The translations under genes and the position numbers were made by a program. From positions 124,001 to 188,000 of the forward strand of contig NZ_AMXN01000008.1 in NCBI RefSeq assembly GCF_000332645.1: a stretch of DNA of 64,000 nucleotides, given 5' to 3'. The first letter of the stretch is position 1. Every line of letters starts with the position of its first letter. Source of the stretch: Bacillus inaquosorum KCTC 13429 (lineage in GTDB: Bacteria; Bacillota; Bacilli; Bacillales; Bacillaceae). Shown here piece after piece: positions 56,910-64,000 of this stretch. The notes beneath the pieces are model-generated. The model worked only from the letters and a program-made list of their open reading frames with translations, searched no databases and was not told where the DNA came from.

Positions 56910-58364
56910 TTATTCCGATGAGGATTGTGAATCCGCAGTGGATTCGTCCTCATCCTGATCTTGGTTTTGATCTTTATTTTCGTCTTGTTTTTGATCATTG
57001 CTGTCTTTATCAGTGTTCGTTGTATCTTCTTGCTGCTTGTTATCTTGATCATTCGTTTGTTTATCTGTGTCATCCTGGTTTCCTGATGTATTGCCACTGT
57101 TATCATTAGTCGATGTATTGCTTTTTTTGGACGTCAGCTTGATTTTGGCGTTTTTCTGCCCCAAGGACCAGGTTACATTCTGAGGCCCATTTACTTCAAG
57201 CTTCACGCTATGCTCCCCATCATCTAAATCTGAAACATTCACATACAATTCAATATCAGATTTCTTCAGATTTTTTATATTAGCGGGAGAGCCTTTAGCC
57301 GTCACGTCTATCGCCTGCGATTCAGGATCTAGAAACTCAATGTTTTGCGAGCTGCTCAGCCCTATAGTCTTAATAAGGACATTCTCAAATTTTTGATCCG
57401 CTTCACTATCAACTTCAATATGCAAAGTCACCTTTGACGGCGAGATTTTTTTGACGCCGTCAGGAAGCGGGATGTCTGCCTCGATATCGGAATCCTTGTT
57501 AATTTTGCTTAAATCTAAGCTGACGCCGTCAATAAATTCAAGAGAATCCAACACATCCTGAGAGCCGTAAACTGTTACCTCACTAGGGCTGGATTCAATA
57601 TTCGCTATGCTGACACCGTCAGGAAGGCTTCCTGTCCGTTCAATTTTAAAAGGCACTTTTTTACTCGGGCTTGTCACCGGAACGGTAATCTTGATGACCG
57701 AGGGCTCCACGTCGACAGGAAGCGCGTTCCCGTCTTTATCATAAACAGTCACTTTCGCTTCCTTTTCAATCGTTTCATCTGCGTTTTCCAAATTCACTGA
57801 AGCTTTCACAAGAGAAATGTTATCAATCACATTTTTAGATCCCGTAATCTGCACATTTTTCGGACTGACAATCGGCTGCTCCGGAGAATAGCCTTTTTTC
57901 ATCTTGTTTTTATTGTAGTACTCCACTTCTACGGGAAAGCTTTTGGTCGTCCGTTCTTGAATGGTCACTGTCGTAACAGACGGATTGATCGAGATTGTCA
58001 GCCCATCTGACACGTTTTTGGCCTTAAGCTCGACCTTATGTGTGCCGGTTTTTAAATTTTCCATGTCGGCATAAATTTCGAAGTTCTTTGTCTGCCTAGC
58101 CTTTTTCACGGCGCTTGTCGAGCCTTTTATCGTGACATTAACCGTTTGCGGGACACCTGTCACGACGTAATTTTCATCATCATAATACGCTTTGACCGGA
58201 ATATCGGTCAGTGTTGCTTCATCAATTGTTGATGTCGGAAAGAAAGATTCACCCGGTTTTTTCGGAGTCGGTGCTTGATTGCTGTTAACCGCCACATAAA
58301 GCAAGAGCGCGAAAAGCAGAGCAATGATTTTCACAGCCCAGCGGTTGTTTAAGAATTTATCCAT
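56910..58364 (-). CDS. cdaR: CdaA regulator CdaR (YbbR)
   Basis: A 484-residue membrane-anchored protein with an N-terminal helix (AVKIIALLFALLLYVAV) and four extracytoplasmic YbbR beta repeats (about 45-390), which control the diadenylate cyclase CdaA. The C-terminal 90 residues are low-complexity, rich in Asn, Asp, Gln, Thr and Ser. The start is the ATG that overlaps the cdaA stop by 8 bases; the longer frame is not used. Confidence 0.93.
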   Translation of the reverse strand: MDKFLNNRWAVKIIALLFALLLYVAVNSNQAPTPKKPGESFFPTSTIDEATLTDIPVKAYYDDENYVVTGVPQTVNVTIKGSTSAVKKARQTKNFEIYADMENLKTGTHKVELKAKNVSDGLTISINPSVTTVTIQERTTKSFPVEVEYYNKNKMKKGYSPEQPIVSPKNVQITGSKNVIDNISLVKASVNLENADETIEKEAKVTVYDKDGNALPVDVEPSVIKITVPVTSPSKKVPFKIERTGSLPDGVSIANIESSPSEVTVYGSQDVLDSLEFIDGVSLDLSKINKDSDIEADIPLPDGVKKISPSKVTLHIEVDSEADQKFENVLIKTIGLSSSQNIEFLDPESQAIDVTAKGSPANIKNLKKSDIELYVNVSDLDDGEHSVKLEVNGPQNVTWSLGQKNAKIKLTSKKSNTSTNDNSGNTSGNQDDTDKQTNDQDNKQQEDTTNTDKDSNDQKQDENKDQNQDQDEDESTADSQSSSE

Positions 58365-59178
58365 TTTTCTTGCCCCTCCAATACCAGCGGTTAGAAGAAG
58401 TGTCTCTGGTGTTTTTCTTAAACTCGGCTTCAAGCATTTCTTTCAGCGCTTCTTCCGTCAGCTCTCTGTGAAGGTCGCCGTTCTTCGCCACACTGACGCC
58501 GCCGGTCTCTTCAGACACAATAATCGTCAAACTGTCTGTTACTTCACTAATGCCGACAGCCGCCCTGTGCCGCGTACCCAGTTCTTTTGAAATAAACGGG
58601 CTTTCAGAAAGCGGCAGATAACAAGCGGCAGCGGCAATTTCATTATTCTTCATAATCACCGCACCGTCATGAAGCGGAGTGTTCGGAATAAAAATATTGA
58701 TCAGCAGCTCAGAGCTGACCTTGGCATTCAATGGTATGCCGGTCTCAATATAATCCCCCATTCCAGTATCCCGCTCAATGGTCAGCAGGGCGCCTATACG
58801 GCGTTTCGCCATATAATTGATCGCCTTTGTGATTGCCTCAATCGTTTTCTGCTGCGCTTCCTCTACAGGCGTGCCGCTCCTTGAAAAAAAGCGGCCGCGG
58901 CCAAGCTGTTCAAGCGCTCTTCTCAGCTCAGGCTGAAAAATAATAATAATTGCTAAAAATCCCCATGTTATCGCTTGGTCCATCAGCCATTGAAGCGTGC
59001 TGAGGCCCAAGTATTGGCTGGCCATACGGACAAGCACGATCACTACAATTCCTTTTAACAGCTGAACCGCTTTCGTGCCGCGTATCACCATAATCAATTT
59101 ATATATCACATACCAAACAAGGAGAATATCAACGGCATTGCCGAGGTACTGCAAAAAAGGGATATCCTCAAAAGCCAT
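58357..59178 (-). CDS. cdaA: Diadenylate cyclase CdaA
   Basis: A 273-residue membrane c-di-AMP synthase. Three helices (1-80) precede the DAC domain with the catalytic motifs LHDGAVI and GTRHRAAVG. The start at the second Met of the frame gives the known 273 residues. It lies first in cdaA-cdaR-glmM, linking c-di-AMP to cell-wall precursor synthesis and potassium balance. Confidence 0.96.
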   Translation of the reverse strand: MAFEDIPFLQYLGNAVDILLVWYVIYKLIMVIRGTKAVQLLKGIVVIVLVRMASQYLGLSTLQWLMDQAITWGFLAIIIIFQPELRRALEQLGRGRFFSRSGTPVEEAQQKTIEAITKAINYMAKRRIGALLTIERDTGMGDYIETGIPLNAKVSSELLINIFIPNTPLHDGAVIMKNNEIAAAACYLPLSESPFISKELGTRHRAAVGISEVTDSLTIIVSEETGGVSVAKNGDLHRELTEEALKEMLEAEFKKNTRDTSSNRWYWRGKKNG

Positions 59179-59257
59179 TTCCTCGTCCTCCAAGATTTCA
59201 GTCATTTCGTATTTTGTGTTTTACGTGTTACGCATATGTACTTTACATAGCGAGCCC

Positions 59258-59263
59258 ATTATA
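59258..59263 (-). promoter_or_regulatory. Promoter -10 of cdaA
   Basis: Minus strand TATAAT preceded by TGG (extended -10), about 80 bp before the cdaA start; the -35 (TTCACT or similar) is poor. Confidence 0.45.
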
Positions 59264-59308
59264 CCACAATTCGATTTAGCAAGTGAAATGTGCCCGCCCT
59301 CTCAGCCC

Positions 59309-59346
59309 GTAAAAAAAGAGCAAAGCAACTGACGCGCTTTACTCTT
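59309..59346 (-). terminator. Terminator of sigW-rsiW
   Basis: Minus strand AAAAGAGTAAAGC / GCTTTGCTCTTTT stem (one G-U pair), followed by T-run; it begins within the rsiW end. Confidence 0.8.
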
Positions 59347-59965
59347 TTCCGTTTGGATCTAATGCATGGAGTACACTTTTCCCCGCAGACTTCATTTTGT
59401 ACCATGTCCAGTCGAATAATTGATTGATTTCTTCAATCTGACCGGTGACTTGTCCAGCAGAGGCCATATACTTTTCGCCGTTTACGACGGTTACATCCCC
59501 GTCTATTTTTCCTTTAATAATCAGCTTGCCGTTTTTAACAGTGACATCACCTTTGACCGTCTCACCCTCAGGCACGATCACAGTGTTGTTATGCACCACA
59601 AGATTCGGCTGCTTGGACACGCTGAAATTGTGGTCATTATGCCAGCTGTTTAAAAAACCTCCGCCCATCAAAATGATGAATACCGCAGCAGCTGCGATAA
59701 CGGGATGGGATCTGAACCATCTTTTCACAGAAGCTCTTTTCTTCTCCTTAGGCAATTTTGCCATGACGTTAGCGGTAAAATTCGCGGGGGCTTCAACATG
59801 CGATGTGCTCCGGACGAGCGCTATGGATTTTTCCATCTCATAAAAATGCTTTCTGCATTTCTCGCATGTCTCAAGATGTTCCTTTAATACGTCTTCATCT
59901 TTTGGAAGGATATCTCCATCAAGATGCATATGCATAAGCTGCACAATTTGTTCAGGACAGCTCAT
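59339..59965 (-). CDS. rsiW: Anti-sigma-W factor RsiW
   Basis: A 208-residue membrane anti-sigma factor. The cytoplasmic zinc-associated motif is HLETCEKCRKHF (His-x3-Cys-x2-Cys, about residues 30-37), followed by a single helix (VIAAAAVFIILMGGGFL, 87-103) and an extracytoplasmic domain with beta-helix-like repeats (VTVKNGKLIIKGKIDGDVTVVNG). Regulated proteolysis releases SigW. It lies directly after sigW (13-bp gap). Confidence 0.94.
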   Translation of the reverse strand: MSCPEQIVQLMHMHLDGDILPKDEDVLKEHLETCEKCRKHFYEMEKSIALVRSTSHVEAPANFTANVMAKLPKEKKRASVKRWFRSHPVIAAAAVFIILMGGGFLNSWHNDHNFSVSKQPNLVVHNNTVIVPEGETVKGDVTVKNGKLIIKGKIDGDVTVVNGEKYMASAGQVTGQIEEINQLFDWTWYKMKSAGKSVLHALDPNGKE

Positions 59966-59978
59966 TTCATCACCCCAC

Positions 59979-60542
59979 TTAAAGATCCCTTAATTGTTTT
60001 CTGAGAGCCTCTCTGCCTCTGTGAATCCGCGTTTTTACAGTCCCCACAGGAATGTTCAGAATCTCGCCGATTTCAATTAATGAGAGTTCGTCAATATACT
60101 TTAATACGATGACTGTTCTGTATTTGTCAGGAAGCTTTAAAATCTTCTGCTGAATCGTGCTTGAGAGCTCCAGCGACACTACTGCATCTTCAGGCAAAAC
60201 CCCATCTGCGGCGATTTGTGAATACATGGTCAAGCCTTCCGTACCAGCCACCTCTGCATCGAGGTAATAATCAGGCTTCTTTTTGCGAATGCGGTCAATG
60301 GTCAAATTGGTCGCGATTCGATAAAGCCAAGTTGAAAATTTCCGGTTAATATCAAAACTGTCGATATTAACGTACGCTCTGATGAAAGCCTCCTGTGCAA
60401 TATCCTCCGCCTCATGCACATTGCCAAGCATACGGTAGCAAAGCTGATAAATTTTATCCTTGTAAATATCTACGATGTCCGCAAATGCATTTTGGTCGCC
60501 TTTTTTGACTTGCTTAATTCTCTTTTTAATCATCATTTCCAT
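59979..60542 (-). CDS. sigW: ECF sigma factor SigW
   Basis: A 187-residue ECF sigma factor for the response to antimicrobial compounds that attack the envelope. Region 2 (GNVHEAEDIAQEAFIRAYVNI; KFSTWLYRIATNLTIDRIRKKKP) and region 4 (LPDKYRTVIVLKYIDELSLIEIGEILNIPVGTVKTRIHRGREAL) are complete. It is autoregulated by the sigma-W promoter upstream. Confidence 0.96.
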   Translation of the reverse strand: MEMMIKKRIKQVKKGDQNAFADIVDIYKDKIYQLCYRMLGNVHEAEDIAQEAFIRAYVNIDSFDINRKFSTWLYRIATNLTIDRIRKKKPDYYLDAEVAGTEGLTMYSQIAADGVLPEDAVVSLELSSTIQQKILKLPDKYRTVIVLKYIDELSLIEIGEILNIPVGTVKTRIHRGREALRKQLRDL

Positions 60543-60576
60543 ATTTATCTAACCTCTGCCTTCACCGGTCTGTATG

Positions 60577-60604
60577 TATACGAGCTTCGTTTCAAAAGGT
60601 TTCA
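60577..60604 (-). promoter_or_regulatory. Autoregulatory sigma-W promoter of sigW
   Basis: Minus strand TGAAAC (60599-60604), 16-bp spacer, CGTATA (60577-60582): an exact match to the sigma-W consensus. Confidence 0.88.
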
Positions 60605-60737
60605 ACTTTTTTATAAAATAAGTTTATCAAATTTTTGGCAGGGTGTAGATGGTAATTCGTGAATAAACTACCTTAACATATTTTTAAAATTACTATACAG
60701 ACTGAACAGTTAGAAATTGGAATGATTTTAAAAAGAA

Positions 60738-60768
60738 AAAAAGACACCTTTTGGTCAAAGGTGTCTGT
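60738..60768 (-). terminator. Terminator of the tRNA cluster
   Basis: Minus strand AGACACCTTT / AAAGGTGTCT stem followed by six or more T. Confidence 0.88.
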
Positions 60769-60770
60769 GA

Positions 60771-60842
60771 CTGGGCTAGCTGGATTCGAACCAACGCATG
60801 ACGGAGTCAAAGTCCGTTGCCTTACCGCTTGGCTATAGCCCA
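60771..60842 (-). tRNA. tRNA-Gln (anticodon TTG)
   Basis: Minus-strand cloverleaf from TGGGCTATAGCC; anticodon loop ACTTTGACT; T-loop GGTTCGAATCC. The 3' CCA is not encoded (TCA follows). Confidence 0.95.
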
Positions 60843-60846
60843 ATAA

Positions 60847-60931
60847 TGGTGGAGGGGGGCAGATTCGAACTGCCGAACCCTGAGGGAGCGGATTTACAGT
60901 CCGCCGCGTTTAGCCACTTCGCTACCCCTCC
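60847..60931 (-). tRNA. tRNA-Tyr (anticodon GTA)
   Basis: Long variable arm, acceptor GGAGGGG / CCCCTCC, anticodon in ACTGTAAAT; CCA encoded. Confidence 0.95.
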
Positions 60932-60951
60932 ATATAGATGTAAGAAAAGAG

Positions 60952-61024
<73 letters not shown>

Positions 61025-61028
61025 AAAA

Positions 61029-61104
61029 TGGTGGAGGATGACGGGCTCGAACCGCCGACCCTCTGCTTGTAAGGCAGATGCTCTCCCAGCTGAGCTAATC
61101 CTCC
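61029..61104 (-). tRNA. tRNA-Val (anticodon TAC)
   Basis: Acceptor GGAGGAT / ATCCTCC, anticodon in CCTTACAAG; CCA encoded. Confidence 0.95.
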
Positions 61105-61107
61105 AAA

Positions 61108-61182
61108 TGGTGACCCGTACGGGATTCGAACCCGTGTTACCGCCGTGAAAGGGCGGTGTCTTAACCGCTTGACCAACGGGCC
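61108..61182 (-). tRNA. tRNA-Glu (anticodon TTC)
   Basis: Acceptor GGCCCGT / ACGGGTC, anticodon in CTTTCACG; CCA encoded. First tRNA of the cluster. Confidence 0.95.
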
Positions 61183-61212
61183 GTTTGTGTTCTCGTCGAG
61201 CTGACAAAAGTT

Positions 61213-61242
61213 ATTATATACAGGTTACCCCCTGTTTGTAAA
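61213..61242 (-). promoter_or_regulatory. Promoter of the tRNA cluster
   Basis: Minus strand TTTACA (61237-61242), 18-bp spacer, TATAAT (61213-61218), 31 bp before tRNA-Glu. Confidence 0.7.
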
Positions 61243-61362
61243 GAGGAAAATTAAATTTTTTATTTTCAAACTTTTTAACTCCTTTTTTAACTGAAAAAGC
61301 CTCCCAACATTTATCATTTCTTTTATGATAGAGACAAACAAATCAAGAGAGGAGAAACCAAT

Positions 61363-61818
61363 ATGATTCTAGTCAGTTCTTGCCTTGGCGGCATTGAATG
61401 CAGATACAACGGCTCTCATGCCGCATCGGAGAAAATCAGAAAACTCGTCGAAGAAAATAAAGCAGTTATGGCATGCCCCGAGCTTCTCGGCGGCTTCTCA
61501 ACTCCCCGCGAACCTGCAGAGATCATCGGAGGCAAAGGCGAGGATGTTCTCAATGGAACCGCGAAAATCGTGACAGCTTCAGGAGAAGATGTAACAGAAT
61601 TATATATGGAAGGCGCCGCTAAAACATTAGCTTACGCAAAAGAAATCAATGCCTCTGCCGTCATATTAAAAGAAAACAGTCCATCGTGCGGAAGCAGTTT
61701 TATCTATAACGGCACATTCTCTGGCAAAAAAATCGCCGGCAGCGGAGTGACTGCCGCACTGCTAAAACAAGCGGGCTACCGCGTCATTTCAGAAAACCAG
61801 CTAGACGACATATTGTAA
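61363..61818 (+). CDS. ybbK: DUF523-family protein YbbK
   Basis: A 151-residue cytoplasmic protein of the DUF523 family. Conserved cysteines lie in SSCLGGIECRYNG, MACPELLGG and KENSPSCGSSFIYNG, suggesting metal or thiol binding. It is followed after 12 bp by ybbJ. Function unknown. Confidence 0.85.
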   Translation: MILVSSCLGGIECRYNGSHAASEKIRKLVEENKAVMACPELLGGFSTPREPAEIIGGKGEDVLNGTAKIVTASGEDVTELYMEGAAKTLAYAKEINASAVILKENSPSCGSSFIYNGTFSGKKIAGSGVTAALLKQAGYRVISENQLDDIL

Positions 61819-61830
61819 GGAGGCCGCCAC

Positions 61831-62313
61831 ATGACTCAAGACATTTCTTTATCCTTCTATAAGCCTGAACATTTGCCGGAGCTTCAATCATTCACGCTAA
61901 ATAACGATGACAAACGCTTTACCTCTCTCCCCAAAGAGGTGCTGACTCAGGCCCTGGGCATACAGGACCGATATCCAGTTGTCATCTTAAAAGACGATCT
62001 GCCAGTCGGTTTTTTCATTTTACATACATCAAAAGAAACGCTTGCACCCTATTCTAACAATCCATTTGCTTTACTGCTCAGTTCCCTGTCTTTAAATGCT
62101 ATGCATCACGGGAAAGGCTATGCCAAAAAAGCAATGCTTCAGCTTCCCTCTTTTGTGAGCGGTTATTTTCCATGGTGCGATGAAATGATCTTGGCCGTCA
62201 ATCACCTGAACACACGAGCAAAGCACCTTTATATGAAAAGCGGGTTCCTTGATAAAGGACGGCGAAGAATCGGGCCGCTCGGGGAACAGCTGATTCTTCA
62301 TTATTTCTTATAG
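61831..62313 (+). CDS. ybbJ: GNAT-family acetyltransferase YbbJ
   Basis: A 160-residue GNAT acetyltransferase. The acetyl-CoA loop region is LSLNAMHHGKGYAKKAML, and NTRAKHLYMKSGFLDKGRR is the usual C-terminal strand. It is cotranscribed with ybbK. The substrate is unknown. Confidence 0.85.
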   Translation: MTQDISLSFYKPEHLPELQSFTLNNDDKRFTSLPKEVLTQALGIQDRYPVVILKDDLPVGFFILHTSKETLAPYSNNPFALLLSSLSLNAMHHGKGYAKKAMLQLPSFVSGYFPWCDEMILAVNHLNTRAKHLYMKSGFLDKGRRRIGPLGEQLILHYFL

Positions 62314-62320
62314 TCTTGCA

Positions 62321-62335
62321 TGAAATAAAATTTCA
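62321..62335. promoter_or_regulatory. Candidate MurR operator upstream of murQ
   Basis: TGAAAT-AAA-ATTTCA, perfect 6-bp arms with a 3-bp centre, typical of RpiR-family sites, 18 bp upstream of the promoter. Confidence 0.5.
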
Positions 62336-62352
62336 AAAATACAAAAACATAG

Positions 62353-62382
62353 TTGAAATATCATGACAGAAATGAATATACT
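62353..62382 (+). promoter_or_regulatory. Sigma-A promoter of murQ-murR
   Basis: TTGAAA, 18-bp spacer and TATACT, about 40 bp before murQ. Confidence 0.55.
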
Positions 62383-62423
62383 GAATAATAAGATATATTA
62401 TTTTTAAACAGGGGGGCATCCTC

Positions 62424-63338
62424 ATGTCAGAACCATTAAACCTTCACCGTCTTACAACGGAATCACGTAATAGCCAAACAGCGGAAATCCACAAAGCAAA
62501 CACGCTCGGCATCCTCAAAATGATTAATAACGAAGATTTGAAAGTTGCTGCCGCCGTTCAGCAGGTTCTCCCCGATATTAAAACAGCTGTCGACTGCGCG
62601 TACGACTCGTTTCAAAATGGAGGCCGCCTCATATACACAGGCGCCGGCACAAGCGGCAGACTCGGTGTCATGGATGCTGTTGAATGTCCTCCCACCTACA
62701 GCGTAAGCCCAGATCAGGTCATCGGAATCATGGCTGGAGGCCCCAAAGCATTTTTGCAGGCAGCAGAGGGCATTGAAGACAGTGAAGAAGCAGGAGCTGA
62801 GGATTTAAAAAACATACACCTCACTTCAAACGACACCGTCATTGCCATCGCAGCAAGCGGGCGCACACCCTATGCCTCAGGCGCCCTAACATACGCCCGC
62901 AAAGTCGGAGCACACACCATCGCCCTTACTTGTAATGAAAATTCCGCCATCAGCAAGGATGCGGATCACAGCATTGAGGTTGTCGTCGGACCTGAGGCCA
63001 TTACAGGATCAACACGTATGAAAGCCGCAACCGCTCATAAAATGATTCTAAACATGATATCCACCGCAGTAATGGTCAAAATCGGCAAGGTTTACGAAAA
63101 CTTGATGGTGGACGTCAACGTCAGCAACAAAAAACTAAAAGAACGTGCCATCAGCATCATCCAAAGCCTCACAAACGCTTCATACGACACAGCCAGAAAC
63201 ACACTGGAACAAGCCGATCATCACGTCAAAACGGCAATCGTCATGCTCAAAACACGTACAGATCAGGAACAAGCTAAGACATTGCTTAATGAAGCAAACG
63301 GTTTTATAGACAAAGCAATCGAAAATTACCATTCATGA
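62424..63338 (+). CDS. murQ: N-acetylmuramic acid 6-phosphate etherase MurQ
   Basis: Cleaves the lactyl ether of MurNAc 6-phosphate to GlcNAc 6-phosphate and lactate in cell-wall recycling. It has 304 residues with one SIS domain. Motifs include [36 protein letters not shown] and [18 protein letters not shown]. It starts the murQ-murR recycling operon, after AGGGGGG. Confidence 0.95.
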   Translation: MSEPLNLHRLTTESRNSQTAEIHKANTLGILKMINNEDLKVAAAVQQVLPDIKTAVDCAYDSFQNGGRLIYTGAGTSGRLGVMDAVECPPTYSVSPDQVIGIMAGGPKAFLQAAEGIEDSEEAGAEDLKNIHLTSNDTVIAIAASGRTPYASGALTYARKVGAHTIALTCNENSAISKDADHSIEVVVGPEAITGSTRMKAATAHKMILNMISTAVMVKIGKVYENLMVDVNVSNKKLKERAISIIQSLTNASYDTARNTLEQADHHVKTAIVMLKTRTDQEQAKTLLNEANGFIDKAIENYHS

Positions 63339-63353
63339 TAAGGAGAGACAAGA

Positions 63354-64000
63354 ATGGCAGCAGGCGGTTTAGCCATCATCCAATCAATGAAGCACAAGCT
63401 CCCTCCATCCGAGCGTAAACTTGCAGATTACATCCTAACTCATCCCCACAAAGCAATAGAAAGCACTGTCAGTGAAATCAGCGCCTTAGCCAATTCAAGT
63501 GACGCTGCCGTCATCAGGCTCTGCAAATCACTCGGATTAAAGGGATTTCAAGATTTAAAAATGAGAGTAGCAGGGGATCTGGCAAAGCCTACTTTACAAG
63601 GTTACCGGGACATTTCTCCCCACGAACCGCTACACTCCATTTCTGAAAAGACAGCCGGCAATGCCATTCAGGCCATTCAGGATACTTCAGACCTGATGGA
63701 CTACAAAGAGCTGGAACGAGCGGTTTCTCTGCTTCTCAAAGCTCACACTGTGCATTTTATCGGCGTCGGGGCTTCCGGCATTGTCGCCAAGGACGCCCAG
63801 CAAAAATGGCTTCGCATTCATAAACAAGCTACCGCGTTCTCAGACACTCACCTTGTGGCATCTTTAATTGCAAATGCAGATAAGGATGACATCGTCTTCG
63901 CCATTTCGTTTTCGGGAGAGACGCAGGAAATCATTGAACTGCTCACCATGGCTAAGGAAAAAGGCATCACAACGATCAGCCTCACACAGTTCAGTCAGAC
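63354..64000 (+). CDS. murR: RpiR-family repressor MurR, N-terminal part
   Basis: The first 215 residues of an RpiR-type regulator; it runs off the window. The N-terminal helix-turn-helix (about 15-85; TVSEISALANSSDAAVIRLCKSLGLKGFQDLK) is followed by the start of the SIS domain (VHFIGVGASGIVAKDAQQKW). It overlaps no gene and lies 15 bp after murQ. It probably represses the recycling operon until MurNAc 6-phosphate accumulates. Confidence 0.92.
   Translation, partial: MAAGGLAIIQSMKHKLPPSERKLADYILTHPHKAIESTVSEISALANSSDAAVIRLCKSLGLKGFQDLKMRVAGDLAKPTLQGYRDISPHEPLHSISEKTAGNAIQAIQDTSDLMDYKELERAVSLLLKAHTVHFIGVGASGIVAKDAQQKWLRIHKQATAFSDTHLVASLIANADKDDIVFAISFSGETQEIIELLTMAKEKGITTISLTQFSQ

Overview
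The window is chromosomal DNA of a Bacillus subtilis-group species. Proteins such as Mpr, GlpT, GlmS, SigW and CdaA match what I remember of B. subtilis 168 almost residue for residue, and the gene order is that of the 168 glnT-to-murR region read in reverse. It is probably not 168 itself. From memory of the 168 map, the skf killing-factor operon, the alkA-adaA-adaB repair genes and ybfE-ybfF-ybfG are missing here. In their place or nearby sit a MerR/serine-hydrolase pair, a BcrC-type phosphatase and a Na/Pi cotransporter. No phage, IS element, CRISPR array or rRNA was seen.

Layout. 1-3.1 kb: end of glnT, then mmuM and an amino-acid permease. 3.1-10.6 kb: ilvE, ybgB, glucosamine use (gamR, gamA, gamP), gltP and trhO. 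10.8-24 kb: AraC regulator and esterase-like ybfO with a sigma-W promoter, a small sigma-region-2-like protein (ybfN), the phosphatidylethanolamine operon pssA-ybfM-psd behind an ECF promoter, ybfK, the secreted protease mpr with a lipoprotein gene, purT, regulator/transporter pairs ybfI-ybfH and ybfA-ybfB, and ybeF. 24-30 kb: glpT-glpQ, the Na/Pi cotransporter and ybeC. 30-35 kb: ybyB (sigma-B promoter), cypC, ybxI, ybxH, csgA, ybxG. 35-43.6 kb: ybdO, ybdN, kinase prkD, an Arg/Ser/Tyr-rich small protein, the ybdG-ybdJ-ybdK hydrolase/two-component operon, and the MerR/serine-hydrolase module. 43.8-51.3 kb: ArsR regulator with its MFS exporter, then the dissolved-inorganic-carbon operon dabB-dabA-ybcF-ybcH-ybcI. 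51.3-53.3 kb: AT-rich accessory segment with a long hairpin, a BcrC-type gene and 20-bp tandem repeats. 53.3-64 kb: conserved envelope core: glmS with its ribozyme, glmM, cdaR, cdaA, rsiW, sigW, five tRNAs, ybbK, ybbJ, murQ and the start of murR.

A cell-envelope theme runs through the window: amino-sugar supply (gamA/gamP, glmS, glmM, murQ), c-di-AMP synthesis, sigma-W, phospholipid synthesis and undecaprenyl phosphate recycling. The strongest less-described signals are: YbfN as a region-2-only sigma homologue; a large inverted repeat holding back-to-back promoters between ybfA and ybeF; an ArsR gene that appears to be leaderless, with three matching operators; the MerR module with a 19-bp promoter spacer; and the tandem repeats and hairpin around the acquired BcrC-type gene. 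No wholly new multi-gene system was demonstrated.
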